Positions 57,517-64,000 of a stretch of DNA of 64,000 nt are shown one piece after another; position 1 is the first letter of the stretch; every line of letters begins with the position of its first letter. The notes beneath the pieces are model-generated. The model made no database searches and had not been told where the DNA came from. It worked only from the letters and a program-made list of their open reading frames with translations. Both the position numbers and the translations under genes were made by a program. Origin of the DNA: Aeromonas hydrophila subsp. hydrophila ATCC 7966 (GTDB lineage Bacteria > Pseudomonadota > Gammaproteobacteria > Enterobacterales > Aeromonadaceae); NCBI RefSeq assembly GCF_000014805.1, contig NC_008570.1, forward strand, positions 2,919,001-2,983,000. Reading direction: 5' to 3'.

Positions 57517-60066
57517 CTATTTTTTGATGAGCCCGAACGGGCCTCGGCTGATCAGGGATATCAGGTTGGTCAGCACCCTCGGCAGCACCAGCTTGCTGGT
57601 ACAGAGCAGGTAGCGCGGCTCCCAGTCCGGCGAGAACTTCTCCTTGTAGCGTCTGAGCCCCTGGAAATTGTAGAAACGACTGCCCCGGGTGAAGATGGTG
57701 TTGCCAAGCCGGGTCCAGTAGCCGCTCAGGGGGTGATCGTTGAAACCGGACATGGGCGCCATGCCGAGGTTGAAGCTGGCGTAACCCTCGGCCTTGCCCC
57801 ACAGCAGCAGCTCGACAAACAGGAAGTCCATGATGGGGGCCGTGCCCGTGTCCAGGCTGTAGCGCATCAGATCGATGGAGAGGCTCTCCTTGTTGTCGCT
57901 GACCCAGAGGTTGGCAAAACCGACGATCTGCCCCTCGTGACGCACCAGCGCGGCCGGGCTCAGGCTGAGGTAGGTGGGCTCAAAGCTGCCCACCGAGAAC
58001 CCCTTCTCCTTGCCCTGCTTGCTCTGCAGCCAGGTGTCAGACACCTCCTTGAGGCGCGGTAACAGTGCAGGCACGCATTCAGGCGCCACCACTTCGAACG
58101 ACAGCCCCTCCCGCTTGCCCTTGGCATGGCTCTGGCGCAGGTTGCGCAGCCGGCTGCCAGCCAGCTCGAAGGCCGCCAGATCGACGATGGCCTCCTCCCC
58201 CAGCTTGAACGGGATCAGGCCCAGCTCCAGGTAGAGCGGCAGGTAGCGGGCCGACACCTGGTAGAACACCGGGCTGGCATCGTGCTGGTCGCACAGCTCG
58301 CGAAACTGCCAGAGCAGCTCCTCGATAAGCTCAGGCTGACCGATGGGATCCCCCATTACGATCCAGCCATTGCCCTCGACGCCGTACATCAAAAACGCCT
58401 CGCCGCCGGGATGAAACAGCAGCGACTTGTCGCCAAGCTGGGCCAGGTAGCCATGACCGCCCCCCTCGCGCAGCACCAGGGCATGGGCGCGGGCCAGCTC
58501 CTCTGCTTCCGGCTTGCGCCCGGAGACCCGCAGCGGCGCCAGCAACTGGGCCACCCCGACCACGGCCAGCACGGCCACCACGCTGCCCATGGCCCGCAAG
58601 CCGCGGGAGGCGGCGCCATGGGGCGAGAAGTGAAACCAGAGGGCGTGGTCATACTCCACCTGACGGTAGGAGAAGAGCAGCAGCCAGAGCGCCCCCAGCA
58701 GCACGGCCCCCACCGAGATGAGCCAGCCCGGAGTGAACTGGGCGTGCAGCAGGGAGCCCTTGCGATAGAACAACGAGCGACAGGGGGTGATGATGAGCAG
58801 GAACAGCCCGAGCAGCAGGGCCGACTCCCAGTCAAACCCCTTGAGCAGGGAGAAGATCATCCCCAGCCCCAGCAGCAGCTGGGTGATGCGAAACGCCGCG
58901 TCGTGGCGCCGGTAGAGGCTGCGGGCCAGCAGGATCAGCAGCACGCCGCTGACACTGCCAAGCACATGGGAGAGCTCCAGCAGGTGCAGCGGCAATACCT
59001 GCAGGAACATCTCGATACGCCCGCGCATGGTGGGGATCATCCCCGAGCAGAGCAGCAGGCTGCCCGCCGCGAACGCTCCCAGGCTGATCAGCGCCGGCAG
59101 GAACTCGCGCACCGCGGTCATGATGCCCTGCAGCCGGCTCCAGCGCGCCTTCTGCTGCAACAGCTCCTGGCTGGTGAACAGCAGCAGGGCGCACAGGAAA
59201 GGCAGCACATAGTAGATGCAGCGATAGAGCAGCAGGGAGGCCAAGAGCTTGTCCACCGGCAGGTATTTGGCCAGCAGCAGGCTCATGCTCGCCTCGAACA
59301 CCCCGATCCCGCCGGGCACATGGGCCAGCACCCCGAGGAAGCTGGCCAGCACGAAGGCACTGAGCAGCACCGGATAGGAGACGCTGTCCGCCGGCAGCAG
59401 CACATAGAGCACGGCGGCGGCGGCCATCCAGTCCAGCAGCGCCACCAGCAGTTGCAGCAGCCGGGTTCTGAATACCGGCAACACCAGCTCGTGGCCGCGC
59501 CAGACCAGCGCGGGCTTTGGCCAGAACAGGTAGCCAAGCACCGCCAAGAGCGCCAGCCCACCCGCCACGTTGAGCAGCTGATCGGCCCACAGCGGCCAGT
59601 CCGGCAGCAAGGTGGTGGCCTGCCCCACCAGCAGGGCCGTGCCCCCCCAGGCCAGCAGGCCGAGGAAGAAGGTCACCGAGCAGAAGACGATGATCCTGGC
59701 CACCTCCCCGGTGCCGAGCCCCAGCGACGAGTAGATGCGATAGCGCACCGACGAGCCGGTCAGCAGGGCGAAACCCAGAGTATTGGAGAAGGTGTAGGCG
59801 ATGAACGAGGTGACCCCCACCTGCTGCCAGGGCAGCCGCTTGCCGAGGGCGTGCACCGCCAGCATGTCGTAGCAGCAAAGACAGGCATAGCTGAGCAGGG
59901 TCAGCAACAGGGCACCGCCCAACAGCGGCAGCGGCAAAGACCAGATGGCCAGCCGGATGTCGTGCCAGTGCCAGAGGTGAGTCAGACGATAGAGCACGGC
60001 CAGCGCCGCACCCAACAACAACAAGCTACATAACGGGCCTAACCAGATAAACAGATGACGCCGCAT
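57517..60066 (-). CDS. mprF: Bifunctional lysyl-phosphatidylglycerol synthase/flippase MprF
   Basis: 849-aa membrane protein. The N-terminal part (about 1-340) is a flippase-like domain with around eight TM helices, a second membrane block follows, and the C-terminal DUF2156 domain (from about 520) transfers lysine from lysyl-tRNA to phosphatidylglycerol. Lys-PG lowers the negative surface charge and increases resistance to cationic peptides. Length fits the family (S. aureus MprF 840 aa as I recall). Cotranscribed with the VirJ/AcvB-type hydrolase. Confidence 0.9.
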   Translation of the reverse strand: MRRHLFIWLGPLCSLLLLGAALAVLYRLTHLWHWHDIRLAIWSLPLPLLGGALLLTLLSYACLCCYDMLAVHALGKRLPWQQVGVTSFIAYTFSNTLGFALLTGSSVRYRIYSSLGLGTGEVARIIVFCSVTFFLGLLAWGGTALLVGQATTLLPDWPLWADQLLNVAGGLALLAVLGYLFWPKPALVWRGHELVLPVFRTRLLQLLVALLDWMAAAAVLYVLLPADSVSYPVLLSAFVLASFLGVLAHVPGGIGVFEASMSLLLAKYLPVDKLLASLLLYRCIYYVLPFLCALLLFTSQELLQQKARWSRLQGIMTAVREFLPALISLGAFAAGSLLLCSGMIPTMRGRIEMFLQVLPLHLLELSHVLGSVSGVLLILLARSLYRRHDAAFRITQLLLGLGMIFSLLKGFDWESALLLGLFLLIITPCRSLFYRKGSLLHAQFTPGWLISVGAVLLGALWLLLFSYRQVEYDHALWFHFSPHGAASRGLRAMGSVVAVLAVVGVAQLLAPLRVSGRKPEAEELARAHALVLREGGGHGYLAQLGDKSLLFHPGGEAFLMYGVEGNGWIVMGDPIGQPELIEELLWQFRELCDQHDASPVFYQVSARYLPLYLELGLIPFKLGEEAIVDLAAFELAGSRLRNLRQSHAKGKREGLSFEVVAPECVPALLPRLKEVSDTWLQSKQGKEKGFSVGSFEPTYLSLSPAALVRHEGQIVGFANLWVSDNKESLSIDLMRYSLDTGTAPIMDFLFVELLLWGKAEGYASFNLGMAPMSGFNDHPLSGYWTRLGNTIFTRGSRFYNFQGLRRYKEKFSPDWEPRYLLCTSKLVLPRVLTNLISLISRGPFGLIKK

Positions 60067-60543
60067 TGCCGATCCCTACCGACGCGAGGCCATGGCCATG
60101 CGCGTCACGTTGCTGAACATGGCCACCCGCAGCGGGAAGCACAGACTGCACTCCTTCGCGCCTTGGCCTTCAAATAGATGTGTTATGGGCCGTGGGCGGT
60201 GAACGGTCGACACTGATGACATGGCCAGTTTGGCCCTGGCTGCCCGGAAAATGCCCCCGCCCAGCATGGCATCCCACTTTATATCGACTTTTTTGCAAAA
60301 GACGAGTCTTGCCCTCGAAATAAAATTACTCAGCTGCTGGCAGATTAATTCGCCGCTTACCCTGGCGGTCAGCCCCGCCACATCCCGTTGGCGCACAGCA
60401 CAATTAATGAGCAGTGACATCATACACCAGATAACGCGCTTTACCCGACCCATCTGGTCAGGTTGGCAAGCCGCTCACGGGTCATCATCAGGCTGCGCCC
60501 AAATAAAAAGGGGAGCCAGGCTCCCCTTTATCTCAATATGGCG
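60067..60543. other. Intergenic region between eptA and mprF
   Basis: 477 bp, both neighbours on the minus strand. It contains the eptA terminator near its right end and otherwise the mprF promoter region, with two ATTAAT-type sites (about 60344-60350 and 60412-60418) but no paired PmrA box. A 125-aa minus-strand frame (60076-60453) and a plus-strand one (60221-60652) look like chance: no Shine-Dalgarno sequence and no recognisable domain. Confidence 0.5.
60505..60530 (-). terminator. Terminator of the phosphoethanolamine transferase gene
   Basis: GGGGAG (60510-60515) and CTCCCC (60521-60526) around CCAGG. On the minus strand followed by T5 (complement of 60505-60509). Confidence 0.82.
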
Positions 60544-62169
60544 TTACTGCACGCTGCGACACTGGCTGAAGATATCCAGCTGCTGGTCATATACCGCCGT
60601 ATTCACATCCCAGATCCCCAACATGGACGAGAACAGGTTGTCGTGGGAATAACGGGTATTGGCTGCCTTCTGCTGCAGACAATCGAGATTCATTCCCTTC
60701 TCTTTGGAAAAACCGGGCGACATCCACACCTGCATGGGCACCCGGGTCTGATCATCCGGCGCAAACTTGTAAGGGGTACCGTGCAGATAGAGCCCCAATG
60801 CCCCCAGTGACTCGCCATGGTCGGAAATATAGATCAGCGCCGTGTTGTATTTGTCTTCATATTTTTTCAGCCGTTCGATCATGCTGGCAATCACAAAATC
60901 GGTGTAGCGAATGGTGTTGTCGTAGGTATTCTCCAGCTCCTGATCGGTGCAGTTTTCGATATCGCTGCGCTGGCAATCCGGCAGGAAATGACGATGCGAC
61001 CCCGGATAACGCTTGTAATAGGTCGGGCCATGGCTGCCGATGAGGTGAAAGCCCACCAGCTTGTCCCCCTTCATGCCGGCCAGCTCGTCGTCCAACCCCT
61101 CCAGCACCACCTCGTCATAGCAGGTGTTCTTGTCACAGAACTTGGGGTGATCCTTGGGCTTGACTACCATGTTCGGCACCCGATCGCACACCCCCTTGCA
61201 GCCGCCGTCATTCTCCTTCCAGAAGATGGAGATGCCGCTCTTTTGCAGCACATCCAGCAGCCCTTCGCTGTTGCGGGCCTGGTTGCCGTCGAACTGGTTG
61301 CGCCCCATGTTGGAGAACATGCAGGGTACCGAGACCGCCGTCGCCGTGCCGCAGGAGCGCACGTCGTTGAAGGAGATGATCCCCGCCTGCTTGCTGGTGA
61401 AGGGGTTGGTCTCCTTGTGATAGCCGTTCATGGAGAAGTTCTTGCCGCGCGCCGTCTCCCCCACCACCAGGAACATCATGGTCGGCTTCTCCTTGCCGGC
61501 CACCCGCTTGGCGTCGTCGCCCATGCGCTGGAACGGTACCGGCTCCGCCAGATAGCGTTTGTAGAGATACTTGGTGGTGCTGTACATGTAGTTGGCCGGC
61601 GTGATCTCCCGGTTCAGGGTCTGGTTGTTGCGCCCGACCGAGGCATAGTCCTGATAGTAGGCTGCGGCGATGAACCCCAATACCACCAGCGAGGCCAGCA
61701 TGGAGAGGCCGCGCTGCAACAGGCCCTGATACCATTTGGCCGGATACTCTATCTTGACGAAAAACAGCAGTACCGCCGGCAGCACTCCGGCCAGCAATAC
61801 CCAGACCACGATGGGCACGCTCAGGTAGGAGTAAGCCTCGCTCTGGTTAGTCTCAAAGATGTTCTGGATCATGTCGCCATCAAACAGCACCTTGTATTTC
61901 ATCATGGTGTAGCTGGCAATGGCACCGGTGATAAACAGAAAGGCAAAGAAAGGCTTGATGAAATAACGCACAGAGAATGGCATGAATACAAAGTTCAATG
62001 CCGCTACCAATACGATGGGAATGGAGATGGCAAACCCGATTTTAAAATGCTCAAGCTGCGTCAATATCTCATAAAAATGCAGCAGGACTGGCCAGTTGAG
62101 CAAGAAGGCAAAGATAAATGCCAATAACAAAATAAATGGAACAATTCTTATTCTAAGAAAAGAAGGCAT
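60544..62169 (-). CDS. eptA: MCR-3-like phosphoethanolamine-lipid A transferase
   Basis: 541 aa from the ATG at 62169, the same length as MCR-3. Inner-membrane enzyme with five N-terminal TM helices (to about 180) and a periplasmic alkaline-phosphatase-like domain. It adds phosphoethanolamine to lipid A, causing polymyxin resistance. Glu238 (VVGETA), Thr277 (CGTATAVS), His380 (IGSHGP) and Asp450-His451 (ISDHGES) coincide with the metal and nucleophile positions I recall for MCR-3. Cys residues form the usual disulfides. A PmrA-type box lies upstream (62353-62369). The 5' part and leader are more AT-rich than the neighbours. No dgkA follows, unlike many mcr-3 contexts. Whether it counts as an mcr-3 allele or an intrinsic eptA relative needs an alignment. 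Confidence 0.92.
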   Translation of the reverse strand: MPSFLRIRIVPFILLLAFIFAFLLNWPVLLHFYEILTQLEHFKIGFAISIPIVLVAALNFVFMPFSVRYFIKPFFAFLFITGAIASYTMMKYKVLFDGDMIQNIFETNQSEAYSYLSVPIVVWVLLAGVLPAVLLFFVKIEYPAKWYQGLLQRGLSMLASLVVLGFIAAAYYQDYASVGRNNQTLNREITPANYMYSTTKYLYKRYLAEPVPFQRMGDDAKRVAGKEKPTMMFLVVGETARGKNFSMNGYHKETNPFTSKQAGIISFNDVRSCGTATAVSVPCMFSNMGRNQFDGNQARNSEGLLDVLQKSGISIFWKENDGGCKGVCDRVPNMVVKPKDHPKFCDKNTCYDEVVLEGLDDELAGMKGDKLVGFHLIGSHGPTYYKRYPGSHRHFLPDCQRSDIENCTDQELENTYDNTIRYTDFVIASMIERLKKYEDKYNTALIYISDHGESLGALGLYLHGTPYKFAPDDQTRVPMQVWMSPGFSKEKGMNLDCLQQKAANTRYSHDNLFSSMLGIWDVNTAVYDQQLDIFSQCRSVQ

Positions 62170-62303
62170 GCATATCTCCCTGTTACGCTTCTTTATTACA
62201 CGTCGAAATAGCCGAACCAGAGTCGACACGCCGATATTTGGCGCCGGATAGTAACAGCGTGCTGAAAACACCAAATATACTATTTTCAAATATCTTCAAT
62301 AAT

Positions 62304-62317
62304 GTGATGTATATCAA
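62304..62317. promoter_or_regulatory. FNR/CRP-like site in the eptA leader
   Basis: GTGAT-GTAT-ATCAA matches the FNR consensus at nine of ten positions and begins with TGTGA, the CRP half site, when read one base earlier. It lies downstream of the predicted eptA start of transcription. Confidence 0.35.
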
Positions 62318-62352
62318 CAATCATCAGCAAACTGACAGCCTAGCCGACGATA

Positions 62353-62369
62353 CTTAAGGAAAAATTAAG
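62353..62369 (-). promoter_or_regulatory. PmrA/BasR box of eptA
   Basis: Read on the minus strand: CTTAAT-TTTTC-CTTAAG, a direct repeat with 5-bp spacing as in the PmrA box. A -10-like TAGGCT follows 10 bp later (complement of 62337-62342). Confidence 0.75.
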
Positions 62370-62468
62370 ATACCCGTGTTATGCAATCGCTCAAAAAACA
62401 GCCATGCATATACGACTCACCTCCCCGCCTCGCGCTCGCACCACTCTTTTTCAAGACGGCCGCTCGTC

Positions 62469-62485
62469 CTTAAGTTTTGCTTAAG
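62469..62485 (+). promoter_or_regulatory. PmrA/BasR box of the COG4705 gene
   Basis: CTTAAG-TTTTG-CTTAAG, both half sites identical and 5 bp apart, 64 bp before the start codon. The downstream promoter sequence parallels that of eptA. Confidence 0.75.
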
Positions 62486-62549
62486 ACTGCTCGGCGAGGC
62501 TGTTCCCTGACGAGTCCTCGTCACACGACAGATGCGAGAGAGGGTTAAC

Positions 62550-63329
62550 ATGCACAACAGCAACAGCGCAGCAATCAGCAAGGTGCCAGAGATCACCCTG
62601 GCGTTCTGGGTCATCAAGATTCTGGCGACCACCTTGGGGGAGACGGGGGGTGACGCAGTCTCCATGTCGATGGAACTCGGTTATCTGGTGAGCACGGCCA
62701 TCTTTGCCGTAATTTTCTTCGTGTCGGTCAGCGCGCAGATCGCGGCAACCTCCTATAACCCCCTCCTTTACTGGACCACCATCATCGCCACCACCACGGT
62801 CGGCACCACCCTGGCAGACTTTGCCGATCGCTCGCTCGGGCTGGGCTATGCCGGTGGTTCCACCCTGCTGCTGGCCTTGCTGATGGGCTCCTTCCTGCTC
62901 TGGTATCGGCTGCAGGGCAGCATCTCCACCGGCAGCATTACCACGCCGCGCACCGAGCTGTTCTACTGGGTCACCATCATGTTCTCCCAGACACTGGGCA
63001 CCGCACTGGGTGACTGGACCGCAGACGAGGCCGGCTTTGGGTATGCAGGCAGCGCCGTGCTGTTCGGCGGCATGCTGGCCGCCATCGTGGCGACCTACTA
63101 CCTGACCCGGGTGTCGCGGACCCTGCTGTTCTGGGCCGCCTTCATTCTGACCAGGCCGCTGGGGGCTGTAGTGGGGGATTTTCTGGACAAGCCGCTCAGC
63201 AAGGGCGGGCTGGAGCTGAGTCGTTACTCTGCCTCCTTCACCCTGCTGGCAGCCATCGCCGCGCTGGTGCTGATCTCGACCCTGCGCAACCGGCAACCGG
63301 TTCGGGCTGAGCTCGATATCGAACAGTAA
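62550..63329 (+). CDS. COG4705-type membrane protein with four internal repeats
   Basis: 259-aa polytopic membrane protein, function unknown (uncharacterised COG4705 family). It consists of four repeats, each starting with an aromatic pair F/Y-W (19-20, 74-75, 139-140, 194-195) followed by a (T/P)(L/V)GxxxxD motif (28-35, 83-90, 148-155, 203-210), giving about eight TM helices. The acidic residue in each copy could line a path for a cation. ATG at 62550 with AGAGAGGG upstream; an in-frame ATG at 62532 is possible. Divergent from eptA and with a near-identical PmrA-type promoter. Confidence 0.82.
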   Translation: MHNSNSAAISKVPEITLAFWVIKILATTLGETGGDAVSMSMELGYLVSTAIFAVIFFVSVSAQIAATSYNPLLYWTTIIATTTVGTTLADFADRSLGLGYAGGSTLLLALLMGSFLLWYRLQGSISTGSITTPRTELFYWVTIMFSQTLGTALGDWTADEAGFGYAGSAVLFGGMLAAIVATYYLTRVSRTLLFWAAFILTRPLGAVVGDFLDKPLSKGGLELSRYSASFTLLAAIAALVLISTLRNRQPVRAELDIEQ

Positions 63330-63339
63330 TCACGCAGCA

Positions 63340-63375
63340 AGTCAGCCCGGCCGCCTCTGGGTCGCCGGGCTGACT
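63340..63375. terminator. Hairpin between COG4705 and MFS genes
   Basis: Perfect 12-bp arms (AGTCAGCCCGGC, 63340-63351, with 63364-63375) and a 12-nt loop, no T-run. May slow transcription into the MFS gene. Confidence 0.45.
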
Positions 63376-63414
63376 ATGCTCTGTGGGAATTGATGCAAGG
63401 CAAGGCTCCCCCCG

Positions 63415-64000
63415 ATGACGACAGGCAACAGACAAGACCCGGCCCCACCCTCCCGCCAGATCCCGCGCGGGGTCTGGGTGCTGGGCTTCGTCAGCCTGCT
63501 GATGGACATCTCGTCCGAGATGATCCACAGCCTGCTGCCCCTGTTCATGGTGACGGTGCTCGGCAGCAGCGCCCTCACCATCGGGCTCATCGAAGGGATG
63601 GCGGAGGCCACGGCACTGATGGTCAAGGTCTTCTCCGGCACCTTGAGCGACTATCTGGGGAGACGAAAGGGGCTGGCTTTGCTGGGTTACGGGCTGGGAG
63701 CCCTGACCAAGCCGCTGTTCGCCATCGCCACTGGCAGCGGGTTGATACTGACCGCCCGCCTGCTGGACAGAATTGGCAAAGGCATTCGCGGCGCCCCCCG
63801 CGATGCGCTGGTGGCCGACCTCACCCCCCTTGAGCTGCGCGGCGCCGCCTTTGGCCTGCGCCAGTCCCTCGACACGGTCGGTGCCCTGCTGGGGCCACTG
63901 CTGGCCGTCGGATTGATGCTGCTCTGGCACGATGATTTTCGCGCCATCTTCTGGCTGGCGGTCATTCCTGGGCTGGCCTCGGTCGCCCTGCTCGCCATCG
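63415..64000 (+). CDS. MFS transporter, 3' end outside window
   Basis: Open from the ATG at 63415 to the window edge (195 codons). Reading the frame gives an N-terminal polar stretch, TM1 (GVWVLGFVSLLMDISSEM), and the MFS loop 2-3 motif SDYLGRRKG, followed by LTARLLDRIGKGIRGAPRDAL. The last segment is typical of a subgroup of drug/sugar efflux MFS proteins. Same strand as the COG4705 gene, 85 bp downstream with a hairpin between; cotranscription is possible. Substrate unknown; no strong Shine-Dalgarno sequence. Confidence 0.82.
   Translation, partial: MTTGNRQDPAPPSRQIPRGVWVLGFVSLLMDISSEMIHSLLPLFMVTVLGSSALTIGLIEGMAEATALMVKVFSGTLSDYLGRRKGLALLGYGLGALTKPLFAIATGSGLILTARLLDRIGKGIRGAPRDALVADLTPLELRGAAFGLRQSLDTVGALLGPLLAVGLMLLWHDDFRAIFWLAVIPGLASVALLAI

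Larger units (their letters stand above)
62170..62549. other. Divergent regulatory region of eptA and COG4705 gene
   Basis: 380 bp, AT-rich in its left part. It contains two PmrA/BasR-type boxes and a GTGAT-N4-ATCAA site (62304-62317). A long untranslated leader (about 160 nt) is predicted for eptA and a short one (about 42 nt) for the other gene. No small gene is evident. Confidence 0.6.

Noticed and set aside
60340..60420. PmrA box upstream of mprF
   Set aside because: Two ATTAAT words exist but neither has a second half site 5 bp away.
60076..60453. 125-aa frame on the minus strand upstream of mprF
   Set aside because: No ribosome binding site, no known domain and it covers the likely mprF promoter.
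60544..63329. Recent mobile mcr-type insertion
   Set aside because: No insertion sequence, no target duplications and a promoter pair shared with the divergent gene speak for a resident locus.

Overview
The window is GC-rich gammaproteobacterial chromosome, most likely Aeromonas. Reasons: dense short-spaced genes with clear Shine-Dalgarno sequences; the rsxABCDGE-nth order of enterics and vibrios; motY close to rnt, as I recall from Vibrio; FabV as enoyl-ACP reductase; and a phosphoethanolamine transferase whose length and catalytic-residue numbering match the MCR-3 family, which is thought to come from Aeromonas. The genus call is inference. I see no tRNA, rRNA, CRISPR array, insertion sequence, prophage or replication origin. 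It reads as ordinary backbone with a cell-envelope defence cluster at the right end.

Layout. 1-3.4 kb: a BtsS/BtsR-type pyruvate-sensing two-component pair (btsS cut by the window edge) and a short CstA-family transporter, with a LytTR-type direct repeat in the transporter promoter. 3.7-9.2 kb: yiaW-yiaV, radD, dacB, grxA and a small DUF1653 gene. 9.5-16.5 kb: alaA, a YfcC-type transporter, fabV, a soluble double-PAS chemoreceptor, a 65-aa protein and a DMT exporter. 16.6-24 kb: the rsxABCDGE electron-transport operon with nth, then gloA. RsxC carries a long Lys/Ala repeat tail. 24-28 kb: motY, a NIT-domain chemoreceptor and rnt. 28-36 kb: a Na+/H+ antiporter-family transporter, deaD, a YdiI/MenI-type thioesterase and ydiJ translationally coupled to a small unknown gene. 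36-46 kb: a CDF cation exporter, a TerC/CBS protein, an Old Yellow Enzyme, adenine deaminase, nagD, a CPA2 antiporter, a cupin and asnB. 46-52 kb: a thioredoxin-like protein, a GST and the homogentisate pathway operon hppD-hmgA-fahA-maiA, which takes 4-hydroxyphenylpyruvate to fumarate and acetoacetate. 52-57 kb: a HAD phosphatase coupled to an RluA-type pseudouridine synthase, a substrate-binding/GGDEF hybrid and an Aer-type chemoreceptor.

57-64 kb is the most interesting part. mprF (lysyl-phosphatidylglycerol synthase and flippase) and a VirJ/AcvB-type hydrolase form one operon. Next to it lies the MCR-3-like eptA gene, divergent from a COG4705 membrane protein of unknown function, followed by an MFS transporter that runs off the edge. 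eptA and the COG4705 gene each have a PmrA/BasR-type box (CTTAA-type half sites 5 bp apart), and the two promoters are 28/35 identical by eye, in opposite orientation. This predicts one PmrA-like regulon controlling lipid A modification and an uncharacterised four-repeat membrane protein.

Most starts were moved inward from the longest open frame to the start codon with the best Shine-Dalgarno sequence. Function calls rest on remembered family sequences and visible motifs; no search was run.
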